Of a DNA stretch of 6,286 bases, positions 1-6,123 are shown one piece after another (position 1 is the first letter of the stretch; every line of letters begins with the position of its first letter). The stretch lies in assembly GCA_002691095.1 (NCBI GenBank), contig NZGU01000002.1, forward strand, positions 24,817-31,102. Direction: 5' to 3'. The translations under genes were made by a program, and so were the position numbers. The notes beneath the pieces are model-generated. The model had not been told where the DNA came from. It worked only from the letters and a program-made list of their open reading frames with translations, and ran no database searches. This DNA comes from Kiritimatiellaceae bacterium (GTDB taxonomy: Bacteria; Verrucomicrobiota; Kiritimatiellia; Kiritimatiellales; Pontiellaceae).

Positions 1-2
1 TT

Positions 3-56
3 CCCCTCATCCTCTTCCTGCTCATCGCCCTACTGATGATCCGAAAAATGCGCTAA
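3..56 (+). CDS. 3' end of an unidentified gene with hydrophobic C-terminus (partial)
   Basis: Reading from base 3 gives PLILFLLIALLMIRKMR followed by a TAA stop at 54-56. The other two + frames give either an early stop or no plausible end. A run of about 13 hydrophobic residues followed by a basic R-K-M-R end is what a C-terminal transmembrane helix with a cytoplasmic positive tail looks like, so this is probably the end of a membrane protein. The identity cannot be told from 17 residues. Its stop codon overlaps that of the convergent amidase gene in the tetranucleotide CTAA (53-56), leaving no space for a terminator between them. The existence of the gene is inferred from the open frame and this tail-to-tail arrangement. 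Confidence 0.5.
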   Translation, partial: PLILFLLIALLMIRKMR

Positions 57-1039
57 CGCCGCGCCCGCGAAACCAACGTATAATACGCCCGAACCCCATT
101 CACAACACCCTGTGCCACCCGCGCCCGATACGACTCACTGCGCAACAACCGCGCCTCCTCCGCATTCGTCAAAAAGCCACACTCCACCAACGCCGCAGGG
201 CACGGCGCCTGCTTAATCACCCGAAATCGCGCCCGCCGAACCCCCCGATCACTCCGCCCCGAAAGCTTCACCAAATTACTCTGCACCGCAAAGCCCAACA
301 TCGCATTCGCCGCATCAAACGTATTATTCCGAACCCCCGAACGATCTCCCCCCTCCCCATAATGATTACTCGAATCAAACCCCTTCACCGTCGTCACAAA
401 CGTCTCCACCCCATGAGCCTTCGCCGAGGCCGCCCCATCTGCATGAATGCTCAAAAAAAGATCCGCCCGTACCCGCTCCGCCAACTCCACCCGATCATCC
501 AACGAAGGATATGAATCCCCACTCCGCGTCAACACCACCTTGAAATTATGCCCCTCCAACGCCCGCTTCATTCGATAGGAAATATCCAGCACCACCTGCT
601 TCTCCATCGCCCCCCGCGGCCCCACCGCACCACTATCCTTTCCCCCATGCCCCGGATCAATCACCACCACCCGCGGCACCCGCCGAGGCGCGTGCGAATA
701 AGAACGCAACACCGGATCAATCCCCCGCTCAAAATCCTCTCGCCGAATCCCCCAAGCTCCCCCCGAACGCCGACACGGCTCATGCAACCAAAACATCACC
801 CCATTCACCCAAGCCCGCCGACCGTTCACCTCAAACTCAATTCGATTGTACCGATTCCGAAGCACCAGCTTATCCCCCACCGACTCCAGCCGCATCGAAT
901 ATAACCGCGCGATCTGCGTCAACTCAACAGCCGAGCCCGTACCCGCAACCGCACTCAACGTTGGCATCCACGCACCCGCAACACTCCCCCACACAAACGA
1001 AGATCGGCTTAAGCTACTCATACACCCAACATAAGACAT
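53..1039 (-). CDS. Secreted N-acetylmuramoyl-L-alanine amidase (Amidase_3 family)
   Basis: This 328-residue protein is predicted to cleave the amide bond between N-acetylmuramic acid and L-alanine in peptidoglycan, acting in the periplasm. The catalytic domain covers about residues 123-320. Its zinc ligands are visible as H131 in VVIDPGHGGKDSG, E146 in the GAMEKQ segment and H199 in LFLSIHADG, with the catalytic glutamate E286 in ALVECGFLTN. Residues 1-37 look like a modest signal peptide (basic S-R-S-S start, hydrophobic F15-A32, possible cleavage after G-S-A at 35-37). Residues 38-90 form a small beta-rich region resembling the N-terminal accessory domains of such amidases. An insert at about 216-245 ends in a D-A-A-N motif before the catalytic Glu. 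ATG at 1039 lacks a good Shine-Dalgarno. M7 (ATG at 1021) would give a cleaner signal peptide and is equally possible. It is the third gene of the CNNM operon, starting 26 bp after the previous stop. The TAG stop overlaps the stop of the convergent gene on its other side. Confidence 0.93.
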   Translation of the reverse strand: MSYVGCMSSLSRSSFVWGSVAGAWMPTLSAVAGTGSAVELTQIARLYSMRLESVGDKLVLRNRYNRIEFEVNGRRAWVNGVMFWLHEPCRRSGGAWGIRREDFERGIDPVLRSYSHAPRRVPRVVVIDPGHGGKDSGAVGPRGAMEKQVVLDISYRMKRALEGHNFKVVLTRSGDSYPSLDDRVELAERVRADLFLSIHADGAASAKAHGVETFVTTVKGFDSSNHYGEGGDRSGVRNNTFDAANAMLGFAVQSNLVKLSGRSDRGVRRARFRVIKQAPCPAALVECGFLTNAEEARLLRSESYRARVAQGVVNGVRAYYTLVSRARR

Positions 1040-1065
1040 TCAACACAAGAAGCAACCCCCAAAAC

Positions 1066-2049
1066 TCACCGCTTCGCAATATACCGCGCAATATCCTCAA
1101 TCCGAAGACTCCCCAGCAAAACACCCCGACCATCCACCACCGCGGCCACCTGCTGCGGATTTCGCCTCAATCGATAGAACGCCGACTTAATATTTCGATT
1201 CACCTCCAGCGACAACACATCCTGAGCCAACGGCAGCAGTGCCACCTCATCGCCCAACCGCCGCTTCAACACCTCCTCCAAACACACCAACCCCACCGCC
1301 CGCGACCCCTCCACCAACAACACCTCCGAGCCCGACCTTCTCCCCGATAACGCCCGCAAATCCCCCACCGTCGCCTCCACCCCCAACGTCAAACTCTTAC
1401 GCAACGGCCGCATCAACATCCGTACCGGCACCCGATGCATCTCAATCACATGATCCATCATCCGCGACTGATACGAGCTAATCACCCCCTGCTGTCGACC
1501 CCACGCCAACTGCTCCAGCAACATCCCCTTCGAAAACCGATCCCACCCCAAACGACCCACCCGATCCGCCGGCACAAATAAACGAAACAATCGCTCCAAC
1601 GGCCACGCCAACGGATAGAACAACCCCGTCACCAATCCAATCGGAACCGACAACCCCCGCATCAACCCATCTCCCACCGCCCGAAACAAACTCTTCGGCC
1701 ACATCTCAGCCAACAAAAACAGCGGCACCATCAACGTCAACGTCGCCGCCGTCTCCGCATTCCACGGCACAAAACCAGCCACCAGCCCCCTCGAACCAAC
1801 CCCCGCCTCCAAATAAAACCGCGTCGTCTGTAACGACACCAAATAGATCGCCACATTATTCCCAATCAACATCGTAAACACAAACCGATGCGGATGACGC
1901 AGCAACCGATCCAACCGCATCGCCGACCCCTTTTTCTCCAACACATCGCGTCGTAACCGCACCCGATTCAATGTATAGCTCCCCGTCTCCACCCCCGAAA
2001 AAAACGCCGACAACACAAAACCCAACAGCAACACCAACCCACCGATCAT
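1066..2049 (-). CDS. Short CNNM (DUF21) plus CBS-pair membrane protein lacking the CorC_HlyC domain
   Basis: This 327-residue paralogue of the gene just upstream has a CNNM/DUF21 membrane domain at about residues 1-165. The family signatures are recognisable but altered: SAFFSGVETGSYTLNR (14-29), GNN (63-65) and AEMWPKSLF (114-122), against SAFFSGSETALFSL and GEMIPKALG in its partner. A degenerate CBS pair follows at about 205-325, ending in AAVVDGRGVLLGSLRIED. The protein stops there, so the C-terminal CorC_HlyC domain of about 80 residues present in its partner is missing. Family members export Mg2+ or exchange it for Na+ as dimers in the inner membrane. The direct overlap (ATGA at 2046-2049) with the full-length gene suggests coupled translation and possibly a heterodimer, which is inference. 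No classical Shine-Dalgarno precedes the ATG, only a G-rich stretch, consistent with re-initiation after the upstream stop. Confidence 0.88.
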   Translation of the reverse strand: MIGGLVLLLGFVLSAFFSGVETGSYTLNRVRLRRDVLEKKGSAMRLDRLLRHPHRFVFTMLIGNNVAIYLVSLQTTRFYLEAGVGSRGLVAGFVPWNAETAATLTLMVPLFLLAEMWPKSLFRAVGDGLMRGLSVPIGLVTGLFYPLAWPLERLFRLFVPADRVGRLGWDRFSKGMLLEQLAWGRQQGVISSYQSRMMDHVIEMHRVPVRMLMRPLRKSLTLGVEATVGDLRALSGRRSGSEVLLVEGSRAVGLVCLEEVLKRRLGDEVALLPLAQDVLSLEVNRNIKSAFYRLRRNPQQVAAVVDGRGVLLGSLRIEDIARYIAKR

Positions 2050-3305
2050 CGCGCCCCCCCGCCTGCCAAAGAAAGCCGCACCGACTCAATCCGATGGCCC
2101 CGCACCTGCTCCACCGTAAAACACAAATTTCCCAGCCACGCCTCATCGCCCACCACCGGCATCCGCTTCAGCAACGAAACCACCAACCCACTCACCGTAT
2201 CCAACGCCAGCTCATTCATCGCCTCTGCCGGCACAAAACCCACAAACAGCTCCCGCCACTCTCGCACACTCAACTGACCCTGCAACCGATACGCATGCTC
2301 CCCCAACACCTCCACATCCGGCACCTGCGGAACCCCAAACTCCCCCATCACCTCCTGCAACAAATCCCCCACCGTCAACGTCCCCGCCAAGCCTCCATAC
2401 TCATCCACCACCGCCGCCATCCGAACCGGCTCCTCCATAAAACGCTCCAACATACGATCCGCCCGCATCGTCTCCGGCACAAACACCACCGGCTCACTCA
2501 ACTCAATCAACCGCCGCTCTCCCCGCCGCTCCGCAAACAAGACACTCAGCTCCACATACCCCACCACCTGCTCCTCATGCTCCATAAAAACCGGCAACAA
2601 ATCCATCGGATGCTCCGCCGCCACCCCCAACGCCTGCTCCACGCTCCACGCCCCATTCCAAAATGTCTGGCTCACTCGTGGCACCATCAACGCCCGCACC
2701 CGCGTTTCCGGCAGATTAATAATCTCCTCCACGATCCCCTTCTCCTGCCGCCCAAACCCCCGGTCTCCCGCCGTCGAATCAATCAACATCTTCAACTCAT
2801 CCGGCCTCAGATCGACCTCCCTTGCCGCCGGTGTCAGCCACGCACTCAACCGTTCCAACACCCTCCGAAACGGTCCTAGCACATGATACCATCCCCGCAA
2901 TGGCACCGCCACCACCCCCACCACCTTCTCCGCAAAACTCATCCCCAGCGCCTTTGGAATCATCTCCCCAAACACCAAAATACCCAACAAAACCAACGCT
3001 CCCACCAATGCCTCAGCCCCCGCCCCCCCAACAGCCACCACCTCTACCGCCATCACCGCACTCATCGAAAAAAACAGCACGTTCACCACCAGATTCCCAA
3101 ACAGAATCGCCACCAACAGCCCGCTCGGATTCCGCTCCAACACCGCCATCAATCGTTGGACTTTTCCCGAATCCTCCCGCAACCGCAACACTTGATCACG
3201 CGTCAACGAAAACAGCGCCGTCTCAGAACCCGAAAAAAACGCCGACAACAGCAACAGAAACATCCAACCTAAAAACCACAGCCAACCTGGCCCATCTGCA
3301 CTCAA
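2046..3305 (-). CDS. Full-length CNNM/CorC family (hemolysin C-like) transporter protein with CBS domains
   Basis: This 419-residue protein has the complete family layout. The DUF21/CNNM membrane domain covers about residues 8-160 and includes SAFFSGSETALFSL (21-34), the GN of LFGNLVVN (68-75) and FGEMIPKALG (112-121), the segments that form the ion site in CNNM/CorC structures. A CBS pair lies at about 200-322, starting after ETRVRALMVPR (200-210) and ending in AAVVDEYGGLAGTLTVGDLL (297-316). A CorC_HlyC domain occupies about 335-412. The family exports Mg2+ or exchanges Mg2+ and Na+ at the inner membrane, with CBS domains sensing nucleotide/Mg2+; the old hemolysin name is misleading. The start is TTG at 3305: an in-frame TGA lies immediately upstream, and a GGAG motif stands 8 nt before it. 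The next in-frame ATG (M15) falls inside the first membrane helix. It is the first gene of the operon with the short CNNM paralogue and the amidase. Confidence 0.93.
   Translation of the reverse strand: MSADGPGWLWFLGWMFLLLLSAFFSGSETALFSLTRDQVLRLREDSGKVQRLMAVLERNPSGLLVAILFGNLVVNVLFFSMSAVMAVEVVAVGGAGAEALVGALVLLGILVFGEMIPKALGMSFAEKVVGVVAVPLRGWYHVLGPFRRVLERLSAWLTPAAREVDLRPDELKMLIDSTAGDRGFGRQEKGIVEEIINLPETRVRALMVPRVSQTFWNGAWSVEQALGVAAEHPMDLLPVFMEHEEQVVGYVELSVLFAERRGERRLIELSEPVVFVPETMRADRMLERFMEEPVRMAAVVDEYGGLAGTLTVGDLLQEVMGEFGVPQVPDVEVLGEHAYRLQGQLSVREWRELFVGFVPAEAMNELALDTVSGLVVSLLKRMPVVGDEAWLGNLCFTVEQVRGHRIESVRLSLAGGGAR
2054..2060 (-). repeat. G7 homopolymer (coding strand) at the junction of the two CNNM genes
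   Basis: Seven consecutive C on the + strand read as seven G in the coding strand, in the codons GGG GGG GCG just before the TGA of the full-length CNNM gene and 4 nt before the ATG of the short one. The tract encodes part of the C-terminal G-G-G-A-R. Such runs are prone to slippage. One extra G would join the two reading frames. Confidence 0.6.
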
Positions 3306-3313
3306 TCATCCAA

Positions 3314-3317
3314 CTCC
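3314..3317 (-). promoter_or_regulatory. Ribosome binding site GGAG for the TTG-started CNNM gene
   Basis: On the minus strand the order is GGAG, then 8 nt (TTGGATGA), then TTG at 3305-3303. The spacing is good, and the codon directly before the TTG is an in-frame TGA. Together these decide that translation starts at the TTG. Confidence 0.65.
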
Positions 3318-3418
3318 GTTAACAACAGAACACTACTCTCCCACCCCCGCAACCGCAATCATCTCACCCACTTTTTCATCCCGCCACACTTTACGCTTCA
3401 AAACCAAACAAATACCCT

Positions 3419-3424
3419 TATGAT
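3419..3424 (+). promoter_or_regulatory. Candidate -10 element for the TPR lipoprotein gene
   Basis: TATGAT matches the -10 consensus at five of six positions, and the gene it would serve begins about 80 nt downstream. No good -35 box stands at the proper distance: CTTCAA at 3396-3401 matches only two of six. It overlaps the candidate minus-strand -10, so the two promoters would share the same DNA. Confidence 0.25.
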
Positions 3425-3448
3425 AATCACATGCACCGCCCACGTCAC
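3420..3448 (-). promoter_or_regulatory. Candidate sigma70-type promoter for the CNNM-CNNM-amidase operon
   Basis: On the minus strand, GTGACG (3448-3443, four of six against TTGACA) is followed after 17 nt by TATCAT (3425-3420, five of six against TATAAT). Transcription would begin near 3412, giving a leader of about 107 nt before the TTG. This is consensus matching by eye only. The organism's own promoter preferences are unknown. Confidence 0.33.
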
Positions 3449-3469
3449 AGCTTGTTCAAGTTCCGAACC

Positions 3470-3502
3470 GCAGATCCCGCGCTTCCAAAAAAGAGGATCT
3501 GC
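3470..3502 (+). promoter_or_regulatory. Hairpin that could cover the ribosome binding site of the TPR lipoprotein gene
   Basis: GCAGATCC at 3470-3477 and GGATCTGC at 3495-3502 are exact reverse complements, giving an 8-bp stem with a 17-nt loop. Within the loop CTT (3482-3484) can also pair with AAG (3491-3493). The 3' arm takes up the last GG of the AGAGG Shine-Dalgarno and ends 2 nt before the AUA proposed as start. The pairing is seen in the sequence. A role in limiting translation is inference. It is not followed by a U-run on the + strand, so it does not look like a terminator. Confidence 0.4.
3492..3496 (+). promoter_or_regulatory. Ribosome binding site AGAGG pointing to an AUA start
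   Basis: AGAGG ends 8 nt before ATA at 3505-3507. It is only 2 nt from an in-frame CTG (3499) and 35 nt from the in-frame TTG (3532), distances too short and too long respectively. No purine-rich motif stands directly before the TTG. This decides the proposed start of the lipoprotein. Confidence 0.5.
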
Positions 3503-3504
3503 TC

Positions 3505-4647
3505 ATAAAATCACTCCTTCAAATCGTATCGTTGCTCCTCATCCTACTGTTGCTATTCGTCGGTTGCGGCAATGAAGCCGGCGAAAAAGAGTACCGCAAC
3601 GCCCTCCAATCTCTCGAGAAAAACGATTTCATACGCGCCCGCACCCTACTCGAAAAATCCCTTCGCGAAACCATCTCCATCACCGATAAAATCGAACGCT
3701 CCAACCAACTCGGCCTCATCCTCTGGCAGCTCAACGAGCCTCAACTCGCCGCCCAGCAATTTCAACAAGCCATCGCCCTTGGTGCCAACTCCGAAGACCT
3801 CCTTCTCAATCACGCCATCGCCCTGCTCAACGCCAACCAACTAGAAGAAGCCAACCTACTGCTCCAGAACTTACTCAACCAACACCCCAACAACCCCACC
3901 TATCTCGCCCTCACCGGACTTCTCAACCTAAAAAACAATCAGTTCCCACAAGCCCAGCAATTCCTCCAACAAGCCCAACAAAAAACAGCCGAACACCCCC
4001 CAGCCTTGCTCACCGCCCTACCCCTCACCCAGCTCACCAGCGGCGCAAATCCCGTAGCCATCCGCCAACAACTCCAAGCGATCAGCCAGACGCACCCCGA
4101 CTACGCCCCCCTCCACTACAACCTCGCCATCCTCAACCTGCACCCGCTCAACGACCTACAAGCCGCCCAACACCACCTCACCACCTTTCTCCAACTCTAC
4201 ACCCAGCCCACCCCCCGCCGCCAAAAAGCCGAACAACTCCTCCAACAAATCCAATCCCAGTTGAAAAAACCCGACGCCCCATCCGATCCCGCGCAGGCCC
4301 GCACCCTCACCCAATCCGGCACCCAAGCCCTCAACAGCCAAGCCTATTCCCAAGCCATCGACCTCTTTCGCCAAGCCATTCAGCTCGACCCCACCCAAAC
4401 CGACGCCCACTACAACCTCTCGCTCGCCCACTACCACCTCAACAACTTCCAAGCCACCATTAACGCCTGTCAATCCGCCCTCCAGCTCGACGAATCCTTT
4501 CTAAACGCACGCTACATGCTCGCCCTCGCCCACTACCGGCTCGGCAACCTCGACCAAGCGCAGCAACACACCCAAGAACTTCAAGAACAAAACGACCCCC
4601 GCGCCAGCGTCCTACTCAGCCACATCGAAACCGCCCGCCAGCGCTAA
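3505..4647 (+). CDS. TPR-repeat lipoprotein, apparently with an AUA start
   Basis: The product is a predicted lipoprotein with tetratricopeptide repeats, a protein-binding scaffold of unknown partner, anchored in the cell envelope. Read from ATA at 3505 (380 residues) the N-terminus is M-K-S-L-L-Q-I-V, a Leu/Ile-rich core and the lipobox F-V-G-C with C21 as lipidated residue. Gly follows the Cys, so by the E. coli rule it would go to the outer membrane. The usual-codon alternative, TTG at 3532 (371 residues), leaves only 11 residues before the Cys, has no basic residue and no Shine-Dalgarno. TPR units cover about 27-165 and 205-240. A Pro/Asp-rich linker lies at about 255-266, and three clearer TPRs at about 267-370 include AIDLFRQAIQLDP and DAHYNLSLAHYHLNNF. 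Gln, Asn, His and Leu are abundant, matching the C/A-rich strand. The gene stands alone between two minus-strand operons; its TAA overlaps the TAG of the SDR gene. The gene is certain, the exact start is not. Confidence 0.85.
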   Translation: MKSLLQIVSLLLILLLLFVGCGNEAGEKEYRNALQSLEKNDFIRARTLLEKSLRETISITDKIERSNQLGLILWQLNEPQLAAQQFQQAIALGANSEDLLLNHAIALLNANQLEEANLLLQNLLNQHPNNPTYLALTGLLNLKNNQFPQAQQFLQQAQQKTAEHPPALLTALPLTQLTSGANPVAIRQQLQAISQTHPDYAPLHYNLAILNLHPLNDLQAAQHHLTTFLQLYTQPTPRRQKAEQLLQQIQSQLKKPDAPSDPAQARTLTQSGTQALNSQAYSQAIDLFRQAIQLDPTQTDAHYNLSLAHYHLNNFQATINACQSALQLDESFLNARYMLALAHYRLGNLDQAQQHTQELQEQNDPRASVLLSHIETARQR

Positions 4648-5498
4648 TCCGAACCAAACCGCTTTCGCACCTGACGCTGCATCACCGCATCCCGCCAGCG
4701 CACCGGAACAAACCGCACCAAAAAATCCGCCACATACGTCGGCACCGTCACCATATACCGCACCCTCGGCCGCCCCGCCTCCAACGCCCGCACCACTTTC
4801 TCCGCCACCGCCTCCGGCAGCAACCGAAACCGATCCTCACTCATCCCCCCACCCTTACGCTGAGCAAAATAACGCGCATACGCCGCACCAAACCGCGACC
4901 CATCCCCCTCCAAGCCCGCTTCACCCGCCGCCGCACACGCCGCCGAAAACCGCGTCTGAATCGGTCCCGGCTCCACCAACACCACTTTCACCCCCGTCAT
5001 CGAAAGCTCCACCCGCTGCGCATCCGCCACCGCCTCCAGCGCAAACTTCGAAGCCGAATATATTCCCATGAACGGCAACGACATCCGCCCCACCAACGAA
5101 CTGATATACACCACTCTACCCCGTCCCGCCGCCCGCATCGCCGGCAACAATCGGTTCGTCAACTCCACCGCACCAAACAGATTCACCTCAAACTGACGCC
5201 GCATCGCCGCCCGCGAAAGATCCTCCACCGCCCCCGGCATCCCAAAACCCGCATTATTCACCACCGCATCCAGCTCACCCCCCACCGCATCCAGAACCAC
5301 CTGCACACAAGCCTCAATCGAATCCGAACACGCCACATCCAACGCCACCGGAATCCACCCCTGCTTCTCAATCCGTGCCAAATCTTCCGCCCGCCGCGCC
5401 GTCGCAAACACCCGCCAGCCCCCCGCCGACAACCGCTCCGCACACGCCCAGCCAATCCCCGACGAACACCCCGTAATCAATACCGACCGCTCCCTCAC
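4644..5498 (-). CDS. Short-chain dehydrogenase/reductase (classical SDR), NADP(H)-type
   Basis: This 284-residue oxidoreductase has all classical SDR marks: the cofactor-binding TGCSSGIG at 9-16, D54 in the ALDV stretch, NNAG at 81-84, N106, catalytic S134, Y147 and K151 (YSASK), and PGP at 177-179. The R35-R36 pair after the second strand (FATARR) is typical of NADP(H) preference. The C-terminal extension after about residue 195 may form the substrate pocket, but nothing in it identifies the substrate. The protein is cytosolic, perhaps membrane-associated through the hydrophobic stretch near 250-262. Translation starts at GTG, overlapping the ribE stop as GTGA (5495-5498), so it is probably coupled to ribE. 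No riboflavin step is known to need such an enzyme, so the link may be only co-expression. The stop overlaps that of the convergent TPR gene. Confidence 0.92.
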   Translation of the reverse strand: MRERSVLITGCSSGIGWACAERLSAGGWRVFATARRAEDLARIEKQGWIPVALDVACSDSIEACVQVVLDAVGGELDAVVNNAGFGMPGAVEDLSRAAMRRQFEVNLFGAVELTNRLLPAMRAAGRGRVVYISSLVGRMSLPFMGIYSASKFALEAVADAQRVELSMTGVKVVLVEPGPIQTRFSAACAAAGEAGLEGDGSRFGAAYARYFAQRKGGGMSEDRFRLLPEAVAEKVVRALEAGRPRVRYMVTVPTYVADFLVRFVPVRWRDAVMQRQVRKRFGSD

Positions 5499-6121
5499 GA
5501 CGCCCCGTCACCCCGATACACACTTGCCCCCCCATGCTCCATAATACGCTGCACATATTTGCCCAGCAAATCCGCCTCCAAATTGACCCGTCGCCCCACC
5601 GCATACACCCCAAAAAGGGTCTCCGCAAACGTATGCGGAATAATATGCACCGAAAACCCATCCTCATGCAGCTCCGCCACCGTCAACGACGTACCATCAA
5701 TCGCAATCGAACCCTTCTTCACCAACAGCGGCAACATCTCATCCGAAACCCCAAACCGAAACTTCCAATCCCGATCCACCTGCTCAATCGCCAGCACACG
5801 CCCCGTCTCATCCACATGCCCCGTTACCAGATGTCCCCCCAACGGATCACCCATCGCCAACGCCAACTCCAAATTCACCCGACCGCCCGGCTCCAACGCC
5901 CCCAAACTGGTCTTATCAAACGTCTCCGCCAACACATCAAACACAAACCCACCCGACTCAACCCCCGCCACCGTCAGGCACGTTCCATTCACCGCGATAC
6001 TCTCTCCCAGCTCAATCGCACGATCAAAAGCCGGCTCCACCGCAATCACCAAGCGACCCGCCTCGCCATCACGCTCCAACCGTAACACCTCACCCACTCG
6101 CTGAATTATCCCTGTAAACAT
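5495..6121 (-). CDS. ribE: Riboflavin synthase, alpha subunit type
   Basis: This 208-residue enzyme performs the last step of riboflavin synthesis, the dismutation of two 6,7-dimethyl-8-ribityllumazine molecules to riboflavin and 5-amino-6-ribitylaminouracil, normally as a cytosolic trimer. Two lumazine-binding repeats are clear. The first (about 1-90) begins MFTGII and contains GESIAVNGTCLTV (39-51). The second (about 97-190) contains KGSIAIDGTSLTV (136-148) and ends NLEADLLGKYVQR. Residues F2, S41, C48 and H102 match the known active-site positions of the E. coli enzyme in both identity and number; S145 and D184 are likely further matches. Length is normal for the family. The ATG has a strong Shine-Dalgarno and follows the ribD stop by only 2 nt. 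The downstream SDR gene overlaps its stop. Confidence 0.97.
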   Translation of the reverse strand: MFTGIIQRVGEVLRLERDGEAGRLVIAVEPAFDRAIELGESIAVNGTCLTVAGVESGGFVFDVLAETFDKTSLGALEPGGRVNLELALAMGDPLGGHLVTGHVDETGRVLAIEQVDRDWKFRFGVSDEMLPLLVKKGSIAIDGTSLTVAELHEDGFSVHIIPHTFAETLFGVYAVGRRVNLEADLLGKYVQRIMEHGGASVYRGDGAS

Positions 6122-6123
6122 CC

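Noticed and set aside
961..1481. + strand frames rich in Pro, Thr and His opposite the amidase and short CNNM genes
   Set aside because: Proline/threonine runs come directly from repeated CCC and ACC triplets on the C-rich strand; no Shine-Dalgarno or recognisable motif.
1971..2879. Long + strand open frame (302 codons) antisense to the CNNM genes
   Set aside because: It lies wholly opposite two well-recognised genes, its translation is a low-complexity mix of His, Pro, Gln and Arg with no domain, and the C/A-rich strand predicts such stop-poor frames.
3470..3502. The intergenic inverted repeat as a rho-independent terminator
   Set aside because: No gene ends upstream on either strand in this divergent region, and no T-run follows the stem on the + strand.
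3420..3574. + strand frame starting ATG at 3420 and running over the start of the TPR gene
   Set aside because: It has no ribosome binding site, no signal peptide and no motif, and it covers the lipoprotein signal in another frame.
4156..4473. Minus-strand Gly/Val-rich frame opposite the TPR gene
   Set aside because: It is the complement of clear TPR repeats, and its Gly/Val/Glu/Leu monotony reflects the skew rather than a protein.
5534..6104. Two overlapping + strand open frames of about 180 codons opposite ribE
   Set aside because: Both are antisense to an unmistakable riboflavin synthase and have low-complexity composition explained by the strand skew.
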